From positions 248,001 to 312,000 of the forward strand of contig NZ_FMAF01000005.1 of assembly GCF_900094565.1 (NCBI RefSeq): a DNA stretch of 64,000 nucleotides, read 5' to 3'. The notes under the pieces were generated by a model. The model did not search any database, was not told where the DNA came from, and saw only the letters and a list, made by a program, of their open reading frames with translations. The stretch's first letter is position 1, and the number at the start of each line of letters is the position of its first letter. A program made the translations under genes and the position numbers. Shown piece by piece: positions 37,735-47,027 of this stretch. Source of the stretch: Martinezella lusitana. GTDB taxonomy: Bacteria; Pseudomonadota; Alphaproteobacteria; Rhizobiales; Rhizobiaceae.

Positions 37735-38946
37735 TCAGGTCGGCAACGGCTTGTCCCAGAGCCAGGAGAATAGCAGGGATTCGGTCAATTCCATGAAGGC
37801 ATCGAAGGCGCGACGGCTGAGCGTGCCTTGAGCGACTGATTCCTTTGTGTAAAGCGGCAATTCGCGCACCAGTCGCGCGCCCAGGAACACACGAAGCGTC
37901 CCGGCTTCATAGTCCCCGGCCACGGGTGCCGTCAGCGGCCAGCGGTAGACGATTCGCGCGGACAGACGGTCAGGCGTGTCGACCGGCACGTAGACATCGA
38001 CGGGAGTCTTCGCGAGCAGTCCCACCGTCGATTGCGCGCCGCCATAGACGCTGGCATCGCCGATCACCTCGCCGTCGGCGAAAATGCGCTGGCTCTTGAA
38101 ATTGCTGAGGCCCCATTCGAGCACGCGACGGGTCTCTTCTGTCCGCTCCTTGTCGTTCTTCAGGCCGCCAAGCGCCAGGAACAGCCGGCGGCCGTCGCGC
38201 TGCACCGAGGCGACGATCGAAAAACCCTCGCCTTCGGTAAAGCCCAGTCCAAGGCCGTCTACGCCGATATTGAGCAGCAGCAACGGGTTCTTGTTGCGCT
38301 GGTAGATCTTGTTCCAGGTGAAATCCGCCTGGCCGAAATATTTGTAGAGATCCTGATGCTTCTGCTGGAGATCCTGCGCCAGGGCCACCAGTTCCCGCAG
38401 CGAGACCTTGCCGCCGCCGTTGGGGTCGTTGGCGTCAGGCAAACCGGTGGAGTTGGTAAAGACAGCCCGCGTCATGCCGAGTTCCCGCGCACGCGACGTC
38501 ATGCGCCGGGCAAACTCGCGTTCGCTCACCGAAATCCCTTCCGCCAGAACGATGCAGCCATCATTGGCCTGCTGCACGGCGACGCCCTGAATGAGGTCGC
38601 CGACCCGCACACGCGACTTCAGTGCGGCAAACATCGTCGACGCACGCGATGGCGCGCCGCCCGTTCGCCAGGCGTTTTCCGAGACGGGATATTCCGTATC
38701 GAGCGAGATCTCCCCTCGCCCAATAGCATCGAAGACGACGTCCAGAGTCATGAGCTTCGCAAGCGAAGCCGGCGAAATCGGTTGATCCTCGTTTTTGGCA
38801 AGGAGAATGGTGCCTGTAGAGGCCTCGATCATGAATGCCTGGGCGGCTTTCGTATCGAACGCGCCCGGAACGGCCGGCTGCGCCATGGCTGCCACATTGC
38901 CGATGCCCAGGAGAAAAAGGAACAAAAGAATCAAGCGCTTTGGCAT
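37735..38946 (-). CDS. D-alanyl-D-alanine carboxypeptidase homologue with degenerate motifs
   Basis: This 403-residue S11-family protein begins with a signal peptide (MPKRLILLFLFLLGIGNVAA). The nucleophile motif SLAK is intact near residue 61. The SxN motif reads QAND (VAVQQANDGCIVLAEG), so Ser is replaced by Gln, and the KTG position reads GLG in VDGLGLGFTEGEGF. A C-terminal domain and an amphipathic tail (SLLFSWLWDK) are present. The protein may be a weak hydrolase or a substrate-binding relative. It belongs to the rlpA-dac-tmk-holB block, in which such genes are conserved. Confidence 0.9.
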   Translation of the reverse strand: MPKRLILLFLFLLGIGNVAAMAQPAVPGAFDTKAAQAFMIEASTGTILLAKNEDQPISPASLAKLMTLDVVFDAIGRGEISLDTEYPVSENAWRTGGAPSRASTMFAALKSRVRVGDLIQGVAVQQANDGCIVLAEGISVSEREFARRMTSRARELGMTRAVFTNSTGLPDANDPNGGGKVSLRELVALAQDLQQKHQDLYKYFGQADFTWNKIYQRNKNPLLLLNIGVDGLGLGFTEGEGFSIVASVQRDGRRLFLALGGLKNDKERTEETRRVLEWGLSNFKSQRIFADGEVIGDASVYGGAQSTVGLLAKTPVDVYVPVDTPDRLSARIVYRWPLTAPVAGDYEAGTLRVFLGARLVRELPLYTKESVAQGTLSRRAFDAFMELTESLLFSWLWDKPLPT

Positions 38947-39016
38947 ACCGTCCCCTCAATCCGACCACCGGCACCTTTATTTTAGTGACGGGTGAAGATT
39001 CAGGCAATGACGCCGA

Positions 39017-40186
39017 TCAATCAACCTGCGTCGTGCCTTGATGCTGGCGGCGATAGGCCGAGAGGATCGACTCTTGCGTCAGTCCGTCATTGCGAACCAT
39101 GACGGCGTCAAAAGCAAGATCGACATAGACAGTCTTGACCGGGGCATTCTGATAGGCTGCGACCATCGAATCGATCGACGGATCGTTGATGCTTGCCATG
39201 CCCGGAGCGAAATCCGGACGTTCGTAAGGGATCGGTCCGATCAGCGGTAGAACGACCATGAGGGGCTCGGAAGGCTCGGCAGACGGCATCGCGCCGCCGT
39301 TCCAGGTCATCGGCGGCGGATTGTTGCGCTTGTTGCCGTTGTAGGCCGTGTCCGGCGTCGAGCCGGCGAAAGCCGTGGCCGAATAGGGAGACTGGCGCGG
39401 AATGGGGGCGATCGACGGCGCGCGATCGAAGCTGCGCTGCTGGCGGCCGACGCGGACGGGATTATCCGAATCCGGCAGCTGGTCGGCGGTCATTCTGCCA
39501 TTCGAGGCAACCATCACGCCCGTTGCGATCTGGCCGCCGGGATTGATGCTAGGCAGGCGCGAACCCTTGGGGATGTATGAGGCCATCAGATAGGGGTCGT
39601 CGTGGCCGTCCATGCGGGCGCGGCCGACATATTGCACGCGCACGTCGCCGGTGCCGCTGTGCTGGAGATCGAGCATCTGCGCCGTCTTGTTGGAAAGATC
39701 GATGATGCGGCCGGGATGATAGGGGCCGCGATCGTTGACGCGAACGATGATGGAGGAGCCAGTTTCGACATTGGTGACGCGCGCATAGCTCGGCAGCGGG
39801 AAAGTTGGATGCGCAGCGGTCAGCGATTGTTGGTCGTAAACTTCGCCATTGGCGGTCAGGCGGCCGTGAAACGCCGAGCCGTACCAGGAAGCGATACCGA
39901 CCTTGTTATAGCCGTAGTCTTCCTTGGGATAGTACCACTTGCCCTTCACCTGATACGGATTGCCGACCATGAAGCGGCCGCCGCCCTTGGGAACAGGCCC
40001 GTTGGCGACAACCCGCGGACTGGCCTTCACGCCATATTCCTTCTCGGAGAAATATTCCTTGCCGTGCTGGCGCGTCGAGGCAACCTTCTGAGACGTTCCA
40101 CAGGCAGTGATGGTTGCGCACATCAGTGAGAGAGCAAACCAACGCATACCCGTTGCGTATGTCACCGCACGATTTTCGAATTTCAT
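39017..40186 (-). CDS. rlpA: RlpA-like septal/peptidoglycan lipoprotein
   Basis: The preferred start at 40186 (MKFENRAVTYATGMRWF) gives 389 residues with a lipobox ITAC before GTSQKV, so it is an outer-membrane-type lipoprotein. The double-psi beta-barrel lies at about residues 90-190: GIASWYGSAFHGRLTANGE, then VRVNDRGPYHPGRIIDLSN. RlpA cleaves naked glycan strands at the division site. The C-terminal region is Pro/Ser-rich, and no SPOR domain was obvious. It is 70 bases upstream of dac. Confidence 0.92.
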   Translation of the reverse strand: MKFENRAVTYATGMRWFALSLMCATITACGTSQKVASTRQHGKEYFSEKEYGVKASPRVVANGPVPKGGGRFMVGNPYQVKGKWYYPKEDYGYNKVGIASWYGSAFHGRLTANGEVYDQQSLTAAHPTFPLPSYARVTNVETGSSIIVRVNDRGPYHPGRIIDLSNKTAQMLDLQHSGTGDVRVQYVGRARMDGHDDPYLMASYIPKGSRLPSINPGGQIATGVMVASNGRMTADQLPDSDNPVRVGRQQRSFDRAPSIAPIPRQSPYSATAFAGSTPDTAYNGNKRNNPPPMTWNGGAMPSAEPSEPLMVVLPLIGPIPYERPDFAPGMASINDPSIDSMVAAYQNAPVKTVYVDLAFDAVMVRNDGLTQESILSAYRRQHQGTTQVD

Positions 40187-40521
40187 CTGTCCCACGCCGC
40201 TACTCAATAATTCTGACGGAGGTCTGCTATAACCGGTACATCCCTCATTCCGGTATTCAGCTACGCCTCAATCACCTAACGGTACTTTAATCATGATTAG
40301 AGTTTGTCGATTTTGCGATGCAAATTGAGCGCACTGGGGAAATACCGAAGATCATGGTTAATCTGCGGTAAAATGGGATTTGCCTGAAGTACCGGGCAAG
40401 ACGGCAAACCGCTCGAACAGCTGGTCTTCCCTCTGTCTTCATCAAGGGTCCCGGATCGGGACAGATCAGAGCAAATTGTGGCCGTCAGAGATGTGCCTTT
40501 GACAAGAAGCGAAGGCCCAGT
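40187..40521. other. 335-base upstream region of rlpA, no gene seen
   Basis: This A/T-richer stretch lies between rlpA and the GNAT remnant and presumably holds the rlpA promoter. No clear -35/-10 pair, hairpin or open frame stood out. Confidence 0.4.
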
Positions 40522-40690
40522 TCAGGAAACTGTATCGCGGCGCATCAGTGTTTCGTGGTGATAGACGTCGCCGACCTTCAGCGCCTCGGTATCGATGGCC
40601 CACGCTTTGAAACCGAAAGATTCGTAAAGACGAATAGCCGCGCTATTGGATGAGACGACGCTGAGCCGTTTCAAAACGCTGGAATTGAAG
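40522..40690 (-). pseudogene. C-terminal remnant of a GNAT acetyltransferase
   Basis: About 56 codons remain. They read LSVVSSNSAAIRLYESFGFK, then AWAIDTEALKVGDVYHHETL, the end of a GNAT fold with the Asn- and Tyr-containing acetyl-CoA helix and last strands. The N-terminal two thirds, including the pyrophosphate-binding loop, are missing. The break falls next to a hairpin at 40691-40719. It is a decayed gene that no longer encodes an enzyme. Confidence 0.75.
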
Positions 40691-40719
40691 TGGCCTAGCC
40701 GCTGGAGACGACTAGGCCA
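40691..40719. repeat. Perfect 8-base inverted repeat at the GNAT breakpoint
   Basis: TGGCCTAG and CTAGGCCA flank a 13-base loop. It sits exactly where similarity to GNAT proteins stops, and so may mark a recombination or insertion junction. No T-run follows, so it is not a clear terminator. Confidence 0.4.
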
Positions 40720-40990
40720 CATTTGCCAGGTCAGGGGTCAAATCCGACTGAAGCGCCCTAGCAATAAGACAAGCTTAGTTTTTGTCAATGATGAGTGACG
40801 GGCCACGAACGAAGAAGATGGCACTATGTCTACTCTATAGCCACCTAACTTGCTCCATAGCTTTCTGACGCCTATGGATTGCTCCGCTGTTCCCTACCCT
40901 ACCACGGATGATGATGGTGTTCGTCCTGCGGAGACCGACTCACCGGCAGTCGTCTGATTTCCTCGCCGAAGAAGCGGATAGCGTCAACTT

Positions 40991-41920
40991 TCATGAAAAT
41001 AGTGGCACTGCCCTCCGGCACACTCCCACCACCCTATTGCGGAACCAGCGATGGGCTGGATCGGCATCCATGCGGGGATGCCACATCGCCGATATTAGGA
41101 TTTCTGGCGTAGCGACGGGAAGCTCGAAGCTCACCAAGCCCTGGCTGAACGGTTCGGTGCCGACCAGGCCATTTCCGAGACACGAGCGCGGCACAAGCGC
41201 GACCAGGTCAGATTGGCGCGCGATGCGCAAGGCGTCCGGGAATCCGGGCACGACAGCGATGACCTCCCGGCTGAGACCGAGTTTCTCCAGGGCATCATCG
41301 ACTGGCCCTGTAAAACTCCCCTTTCGCGACGCCGCGATATGCCTGGACGCCGCATAGCGCTCGGGTGTTACGGGACCCTTCAGCAAAGGATGCCCATCCC
41401 TGACTACACCCAGGAATTTGTCGCGGAAGAGGAAGTGGGTACGCACCTCCGGCGCAAACTCTCCGAGAACGCCAATTTCAAGATCGATCTGCCCTTCTCG
41501 GAGCGGCGCGGCATCCTTGACAGGTTTAGGTGCGAACCGCAGGCGGACCCTTGGCGCCGCGTCGGCAATGGCGGCCACCAGGGGAGCAGAGAACAGCGCG
41601 ATAAAGCCCTCGTTGGCGCGAATGGCGAAAGTCCGCTCCAGCGTGGCTATTTCAAATTGGCCAGCCTGCGGGCTGAGAACGGCTCGAGCTTCGCGAGCAA
41701 GCTCGTGAACCCGATCGCGCAACTCGGCGGCGCGGGGCGTTGGGACAAGTCCGCGCCCGGCGCGCACAAGCAGCGGGTCGCCCGTGGCGGACCGGAGCCG
41801 TGCGAGGGTCCGGCTCATGGCGGAAGGACTGAGGCCGAGACGGCGCGCAGCGCCGGTCACGCTAACCTCGGTCAGCAGTGCGTCGAGCGCCGGAAGCAGG
41901 TTCAGGTCGAGATTGTCCAC
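40991..41920 (-). CDS. LysR-family regulator (NodD/LinR-like)
   Basis: This 309-residue regulator starts at a GTG (MDNLDLNLLPALDALLTEVS). The HTH is VTGAARRLGLSPSAMSRTLA at residues 21-40, with an effector domain from about residue 90. It is divergent from an SDR gene at 42055. The gap carries TTGACGCC/GGCGTCAA arms, so regulation of the SDR is likely. The last 12 residues look unconserved, and the region downstream is a decayed, gene-poor stretch. Confidence 0.9.
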   Translation of the reverse strand: MDNLDLNLLPALDALLTEVSVTGAARRLGLSPSAMSRTLARLRSATGDPLLVRAGRGLVPTPRAAELRDRVHELAREARAVLSPQAGQFEIATLERTFAIRANEGFIALFSAPLVAAIADAAPRVRLRFAPKPVKDAAPLREGQIDLEIGVLGEFAPEVRTHFLFRDKFLGVVRDGHPLLKGPVTPERYAASRHIAASRKGSFTGPVDDALEKLGLSREVIAVVPGFPDALRIARQSDLVALVPRSCLGNGLVGTEPFSQGLVSFELPVATPEILISAMWHPRMDADPAHRWFRNRVVGVCRRAVPLFS

Positions 41921-41938
41921 AACCGCAACCTACATCAC

Positions 41939-42000
41939 TTGACGCCCACAACATAGCGCCTGACGCAACAACAATGTGCATCCTGTGCGTCTGGCGTCAA
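41939..42000. promoter_or_regulatory. TTGACGCC ... GGCGTCAA arms between lysR and SDR
   Basis: Perfect eight-base inverted arms lie at 41939-41946 and 41993-42000. Inner TGACGC and GCGTC copies give the region several related half-sites. It is the likely binding area of the divergent LysR product. Confidence 0.45.
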
Positions 42001-42054
42001 TCCAATGAGGCGCTCATATTCGCTGCCGACACCGCACAACGAAAGATAGCCCCT

Positions 42055-42774
42055 ATGTCATCAACCATTTCACACGACACCGCAGGCACGATTCTTCTCA
42101 TCGGCGCATCGCGTGGCCTCGGACACGCCATGGCCGCCGAGCTCCTGAAAAAGGGGTGGAACGTCGTCGGCACGACGCGCCCGGTCGAAGGCCGAACTGA
42201 GCTGCATGACCTGGCCGACGAGAATCCGGGTCGCGTCGAGGTCGAGACCGTCGACATCTGCGAACCGGAGCAGATAGCGGCACTTCGTGCTCGCTTGTCG
42301 GGCCGGGTGTTCGACATCCTGTTCGTGAACGCCGGCACCGCCAACGCGAATCCCAACGAGACCATCGCCGAGGTATCCACCGAGGAGTTCATCCGCGTGA
42401 TGGTCACGAATGCACTTGGCCCCATGCGTAGCGTCGAGGCGCTGCAGGATCTTGTCCCCGCAGATGGCCTCATCGGCGTCATGTCGTCAGGACAGGGCAG
42501 CATCGCCAACAACACGAACGGTGGGTTTGAAGTCTATCGCGGCAGCAAGTCGGCGCTGAACCAGTATATGCGAAGCTACGCTGCGCGCCATGCAAGCGAG
42601 CCGCGCGCCTTGGTGCTGATGGCTCCGGGCTGGATCCGCACGGCACTGGGCGGTCCGAACGCGCCACTCAGCATGGAAGAGGCTATTCCCAGTCTCGTGG
42701 AGGTGCTTCTCGCGAAGCGGGGCAGACCCGGTCTCGAATACCTCGATCGTATGGGGAAAACCGTTCCTTGGTGA
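42055..42774 (+). CDS. Short-chain dehydrogenase/reductase
   Basis: The ATG at 42055 gives 239 residues. The cofactor motif is ILLIGASRGLGHAMAAEL (TGxxxGxG-type, with Gly in place of Thr). The catalytic residues are visible: Ser in VMSSGQGS and the YxxxK motif in VYRGSKSALNQY. The C-terminal ALVLMAPGWIRT is the family PG motif. The cofactor preference is not clear and the substrate is unknown. It is divergent from a LysR regulator that probably controls it. Confidence 0.92.
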   Translation: MSSTISHDTAGTILLIGASRGLGHAMAAELLKKGWNVVGTTRPVEGRTELHDLADENPGRVEVETVDICEPEQIAALRARLSGRVFDILFVNAGTANANPNETIAEVSTEEFIRVMVTNALGPMRSVEALQDLVPADGLIGVMSSGQGSIANNTNGGFEVYRGSKSALNQYMRSYAARHASEPRALVLMAPGWIRTALGGPNAPLSMEEAIPSLVEVLLAKRGRPGLEYLDRMGKTVPW

Positions 42775-42860
42775 ACGTCACCGGCGCAGCATTTCTGAAT
42801 ATATTCTATCGCTGGAATTAAGGTGACAGTGCATTCTACCGTGATCGGAGACCATAGATT

Positions 42861-42950
42861 TGGCGGAAGAGGTGGGATTCGAACCCACGGTACGGTTTCC
42901 CGCACGCCGGTTTTCAAGACCGGTTCCTTAAACCACTCGGACACTCTTCC
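42861..42950 (-). tRNA. tRNA-Ser (UGA)
   Basis: The minus strand starts GGAAGAG and closes with CTCTTCC-G-CCA. The anticodon stem CCGGT/ACCGG encloses loop CTTGAAA, with anticodon UGA at positions 34-36. The long variable arm (GCGTGCGGGAAACCGTACC region) is the serine class II hallmark, and the T-loop GGTTCGAATCC is intact. The CCA end is encoded. Confidence 0.97.
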
Positions 42951-43129
42951 TGTCGCTACGGCTCGACGCCTAGCAAAAGTGGTTGGCTGGCTTTACAGCT
43001 ATTCGGGCCGAAGCGTCAACTGGGCCGCTGTGCATCCGCAGCCACCGGCCACGCGAAAAAGATTCCATGACGCGGTCGCTTGTGCGAAAGATTCGGCATC
43101 GACTATCCGGAAGGACATCGCCCTCACCC

Positions 43130-43726
43130 ATGACCTCTGACGATCAATCTCTGTCGCTGGGTCCCAAGCCCCTGGCCGGCCCTGCCCTTGCAGCCTTCTT
43201 TGGCCGCGATGCCGTTAGCGTCGCATCCGATCTGATCGGAACGCGGTTTACGGTTGCCGGCATCGGAGGTCGTATCGTCGAGACCGAGGCCTATCGGCCT
43301 GATGACGAGGCTTCCCACGCCTATCGCGGCCCGACGCCGCGCAATGCGGCGATGTTCGGTCCGGCCGGCCATGTCTATGTCTATCGCTCCTATGGCATTC
43401 ACTGGTGTCTGAACTTCGTCTGCCTTACTGGAAGCGCCGTGCTTATTCGGGCGCTGGAGCCGGAGAGCGGCATCGAGGAAATGATACGGCGGCGCGGCAT
43501 TGCCGATATCGTGTCGCTATGCAACGGGCCGGGAAAGCTCTCGCAGGCGATGGCCATCGACATCGGCCTGAATGGCATGTCGCTGGATGCGGCGCCTTTC
43601 GCTATTTCCTTGGCGGAACCCGTTACCGTCGCTTCCGGCAAACGCATTGGAATCACCAGGAATGTCGATGCGCCCTGGCGGTTCGGCGCGGCGGGTTCGC
43701 GCTTCGTCAGTCGTCGTTTTCCCTGA
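43130..43726 (+). CDS. DNA-3-methyladenine glycosylase (AAG/MPG family)
   Basis: It removes alkylated purines from DNA in base excision repair. The start at 43130 gives 198 residues; an in-frame ATG at 43067 is a longer alternative. The family features are [37 protein letters not shown] with the catalytic Glu, [21 protein letters not shown] and [10 protein letters not shown]. The gene adjoins tRNA-Ser, and a bidirectionally placed hairpin follows. Confidence 0.95.
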   Translation: MTSDDQSLSLGPKPLAGPALAAFFGRDAVSVASDLIGTRFTVAGIGGRIVETEAYRPDDEASHAYRGPTPRNAAMFGPAGHVYVYRSYGIHWCLNFVCLTGSAVLIRALEPESGIEEMIRRRGIADIVSLCNGPGKLSQAMAIDIGLNGMSLDAAPFAISLAEPVTVASGKRIGITRNVDAPWRFGAAGSRFVSRRFP

Positions 43727-43733
43727 TGTTGCA

Positions 43734-43766
43734 ATAAAAAGGCCGCCGGGGTGGTGCCCGGCGGCC
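43734..43766 (-). terminator. Rho-independent terminator of emrB
   Basis: GGCCGCCGGG and CCCGGCGGCC form a strong stem; read on the minus strand it is followed by TTTTTATTG. It lies between the convergent mpg and emrB genes and ends the efflux operon. Confidence 0.85.
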
Positions 43767-43806
43767 CATGCGGCCACGCAGCGAACTGGAAGACTGCGCG
43801 GCTATC

Positions 43807-45351
43807 TTATTCCATGGCAACGCTATGATCGACGGCCGGCGGCGCCTTTGGCTTGCGCAGGAGCACCAGCAGCGGTATGGCGCAGATCGACATCAGCATC
43901 AGCAGCTTGAAGTCATCGATGTAGGCGATGATCGTCGCCTGCGTGGTGATCATGCCGTCGAGCGTGGCGCGTCCCACAGCCGTTAAGGGACTGATTCCCT
44001 GGGCCGCCGTCGCATCGAAATGGCGGTTGAACGGCGTCACATAGGCGGCGATGTTCGCGTGGTTGACCTGCGTATTCTCCGTGATCAGCATCGAGACGAC
44101 TGAAATGCCGACGCTGGAGCCGATATTGCGCGAGAGGTTGTAAAGGCCTGTGCCCTCACCGCGCATCTGTGCCGGCAGCGTCGCGAAAGCGATCGTCGTC
44201 AACGGCACGAACAGGAAGCCGAGGCCGGCGCCCTGGACGAAGCCGACGGAGATGATGGTTTCCTGCGAGACATCCGGTGTCCAGCCTGTCATCTCGTACA
44301 TGGCCCACGCGGTCAAAGCGAGACCGATGAACAGCAAGAAGCGCGTATCCACCTTGCCGATCAGCCGTCCCACAAGGAACATGCAGAACATTGTGCCGAG
44401 GCCGCGCGGTCCCATGACGATACCGGCGGTGACGACGGGATAGCCCATCAGCGTCTGCAGATAGGGCGTCATCAGGGCGAGCGAGGCCAGATAGGTCACG
44501 CCGACGATGAAGATGAACAGCATGCTGACGGCAAAGTTTTGATCGAGGAAGAGCCTCGGGTTCACGAAACTTCGCTCAGCCGTGAACATATGCACGATGA
44601 AGAGATAGAAGGCGCAGGCGCAGACGAGCGCCTCGACGATGATCTCGCCCGAATAGAACCAGTCGAGCTGCTCGCCACGATCGAGAAACAATTGCAGCGC
44701 GGCAATACCGAGCGAGAGCATACCGAATCCGAACCAATCGAGTTTGGCGAGCGTGTCCAGCTTGGTCTCGGTGACGTAGACGACGATGCCGAAGAAGGCG
44801 AGCGCGCCGATCGGCACGTTGATGTAGAACACCCAGCGCCAGCTGATATTGTCGGTCAGCCAGCCGCCGATCACGGGACCGAGCACAGGGCCGACCATCA
44901 CAGAGACGCCGAACAGCGCCATGGCGCGGCCGCGCTCCTCGACATTGTAGATATCGAGCAAAATGCCCTGCGACAGCGGCACCAGCGCCGCGCCGAACAG
45001 GCCCTGCAACAGGCGGAACCCGACGATCTGCGCCAGGGATTCAGAGAGGCCGCAGAGGACCGAAGCGGCGACGAAACCGGCGATCGCCACCAGCAGCACG
45101 CGCTTGCGGCCGAACTTTGCAGACAGGAAGCCGGAGGGCGGCGTCATGATCGCCGCTGCGACGATATAAGACGTCAGCACCCAGTTGATCTGATCGGCGC
45201 TGGCGGAGACGTCGCCCTGGATATGTGGCAGCGCGACGTTGGCGATGGTGGTGTCCAGCGCCTGCATGATGACAGCCAGGATGACGCAGGCGGTGATCGC
45301 GCCGCGATTGGCGATGGGCGCTGATGGCGGAGCGGTGGTGGCGTTACTCAT
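43807..45351 (-). CDS. DHA2-family MFS efflux permease (EmrB-like)
   Basis: This 514-residue drug:H+ antiporter of the 14-span class begins MSNATTAPPSAPIANRGAIT. Motif D1 LDTTIANVALPHIQGDVSAS near residue 30, GFLSAKFGRKR (motif A) and VGPVLGPVIGGWLTDNISWR (motif C) are characteristic of DHA2. Its start overlaps the end of emrA by eight bases. With the adaptor and an outer-membrane channel encoded elsewhere it should form a tripartite pump. The substrate range is unknown. Confidence 0.93.
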   Translation of the reverse strand: MSNATTAPPSAPIANRGAITACVILAVIMQALDTTIANVALPHIQGDVSASADQINWVLTSYIVAAAIMTPPSGFLSAKFGRKRVLLVAIAGFVAASVLCGLSESLAQIVGFRLLQGLFGAALVPLSQGILLDIYNVEERGRAMALFGVSVMVGPVLGPVIGGWLTDNISWRWVFYINVPIGALAFFGIVVYVTETKLDTLAKLDWFGFGMLSLGIAALQLFLDRGEQLDWFYSGEIIVEALVCACAFYLFIVHMFTAERSFVNPRLFLDQNFAVSMLFIFIVGVTYLASLALMTPYLQTLMGYPVVTAGIVMGPRGLGTMFCMFLVGRLIGKVDTRFLLFIGLALTAWAMYEMTGWTPDVSQETIISVGFVQGAGLGFLFVPLTTIAFATLPAQMRGEGTGLYNLSRNIGSSVGISVVSMLITENTQVNHANIAAYVTPFNRHFDATAAQGISPLTAVGRATLDGMITTQATIIAYIDDFKLLMLMSICAIPLLVLLRKPKAPPAVDHSVAME

Positions 45352-46570
45352 GGTCCTGACCGCGGGAATGGCCCAGCAGATTGCTGACGAAATCCGGCAG
45401 GCCGCGGGCATGGCCGGTATCGACGCCGGCGACGACGCTCATCCCGACGCGCAGCGGAGGTTTGCCCTCCATATCGTCGATGCTGATGATCATCGGTATG
45501 CGCTGCACGACCTTGACCCAGTTGCCTGTCGTGTTCTGTGCGGGCAGCAGTGAGAAGCTCGAGCCGGATGCCGGTGCGATGCTGGCGACGGTGCCCTTCC
45601 AGGTTACGCCCGGATAGGTGTCGACCGAGATGTCGACTTTCTGGCCGGTCCGCACATAGGTCAGCTCGGTTTCCTTCGGGCTGGCGTTGATCCACATATG
45701 CGTGGTGGAAACCAACGAGAAGCCCTGCTGCGCAGCCGTCAGGTAGGCGCCGACCTGCAGCGAGGGAACATTGGCGGTGACGCCGTCGAAAGGCGCCCGT
45801 ACCACAGTGTCGTCGAGCTCGCGCTGCGCATTGTCGACCGCAGCCTTGGCCTGCAGGTAGAGCGGGTTCTGCTCGGGAGGCAGATCGGCAGTGCCATCGC
45901 CACCCAATTGTGCGAGGGTCGCGGCAGCTTGTGCCCGGGCAACCGAGACCTTCTGCTGGGCAGCTTCGAGATTGTGCTTGGCCTGGTCATAGGCCGACTC
46001 GGAGGCAACCGAACTGTTGATCAAATTCTGCTGACGCTCGAGCTCCGTCTGGTAGTAGGGAATGTCGGCCTGCGCCTGGGCGATCTCGGCCACGGATTGC
46101 TTGTAGCTCGCCTGCAGGTTCAGGATCTGGTTTCTGGCGTTGCCGAGCTGCGCCTGCGCGCCTTCGAGCGCGATACGGAACGAATCGGGCTTGAGGCGGA
46201 AAAGCACCTGCCCCTTCTTCACGACCTCGTTCTCATGCACATCGACCGATATCACCATGCCGGAGACGTCGGTGGAAACGCCGACCATGTCAGCCTGGAT
46301 ATAGGCATTGTCCGTGGACATGATCTGTCCGCCGGTGACGTAATAATAGCCACCGATGACGAGGGCGACGGGGAGCAGCGCAAACAGGATCGGCCGCGTC
46401 GGGCTGCGGCGCTTGCGCGGCTTTTCGGGAGGCGTGACGGGGCTTGCCGCGGCAACCGCTGCAGGCGGCGATGTCGGGTTTGGAGATGGTGCCTCGGCCA
46501 CAGGGGCTTGAATCTGTTCTGTGGAATTTGCGTTTGCGGGTACGCGGAGCGAAGAGGATGCGTCAGCCAT
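45344..46570 (-). CDS. HlyD-family membrane fusion protein (EmrA-like)
   Basis: This 408-residue periplasmic adaptor has a proline-rich cytoplasmic start, one span (PILFALLPVALVIGGYYYV) near residue 60, a lipoyl half-motif (GMVISVDVHENEVVKKGQVL), a coiled-coil hairpin (residues about 130-235) and the second lipoyl half (VVRAPFDGVTANV). It overlaps marR by eight bases upstream and emrB by eight downstream, so the three are coupled. It works with the DHA2 permease to span the periplasm. Confidence 0.93.
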   Translation of the reverse strand: MADASSSLRVPANANSTEQIQAPVAEAPSPNPTSPPAAVAAASPVTPPEKPRKRRSPTRPILFALLPVALVIGGYYYVTGGQIMSTDNAYIQADMVGVSTDVSGMVISVDVHENEVVKKGQVLFRLKPDSFRIALEGAQAQLGNARNQILNLQASYKQSVAEIAQAQADIPYYQTELERQQNLINSSVASESAYDQAKHNLEAAQQKVSVARAQAAATLAQLGGDGTADLPPEQNPLYLQAKAAVDNAQRELDDTVVRAPFDGVTANVPSLQVGAYLTAAQQGFSLVSTTHMWINASPKETELTYVRTGQKVDISVDTYPGVTWKGTVASIAPASGSSFSLLPAQNTTGNWVKVVQRIPMIISIDDMEGKPPLRVGMSVVAGVDTGHARGLPDFVSNLLGHSRGQDHE

Positions 46571-47027
46571 GTTGTATCTCTTTGTCGGCTGCCTTCGAGC
46601 GGCAGACGTGAAGCAGGTTCGATTTCATGAGGGTGAGCAACTCATAAAGGCGCTCGTTATCCTCCTGCGAGGTTCCGTCGAGCGCTTCCTTGCGTGTTTG
46701 GTCGCCTATGCTGCGCATGGTATCGATCAGTGGCCGGGCCTCCTCGCGCATGTAAAGGAGCCAGCTCCGCCGATCGCTCGGATGTTGCCGGCGCTCCACC
46801 AGACCGCGCTCGCTAAGCTTGTCGAGAATGCGAACTAGGGTGATCGGTTCGATCTCCAGCATCTCCGCCAGTCCGGCCTGATGGATACCTTCATTGTTCG
46901 CGAGATAGGCAAGCGTTTGCCATTGCGATCGCGTCAGTCCCAAATCCTTCGCGCGCTGCTCGAACCGCTTCCGAAGAAGCCGCGCAACGTCATGGAGGAG
47001 AAAGCCGAGGGTGGGTAGTGTGTTCAT
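46563..47027 (-). CDS. MarR-family transcriptional regulator
   Basis: The 154-residue winged-helix regulator has TRSQWQTLAYLANNEGIHQ, the recognition segment LAEMLEIEPITLVRILDKLS and wing VERRQHPSDRRSWLLYM. It is the first gene of the marR-emrA-emrB operon and is expected to repress it until a ligand binds. Its gene overlaps emrA by eight bases. The CTGCT/AGCAA dyad upstream is a candidate operator. Confidence 0.93.
   Translation of the reverse strand: MNTLPTLGFLLHDVARLLRKRFEQRAKDLGLTRSQWQTLAYLANNEGIHQAGLAEMLEIEPITLVRILDKLSERGLVERRQHPSDRRSWLLYMREEARPLIDTMRSIGDQTRKEALDGTSQEDNERLYELLTLMKSNLLHVCRSKAADKEIQHG

Noticed and set aside
40730..40770. Possible tRNA-like T-arm (GGGGTCAAATCC)
   Set aside because: No acceptor or anticodon stem could be built around it.
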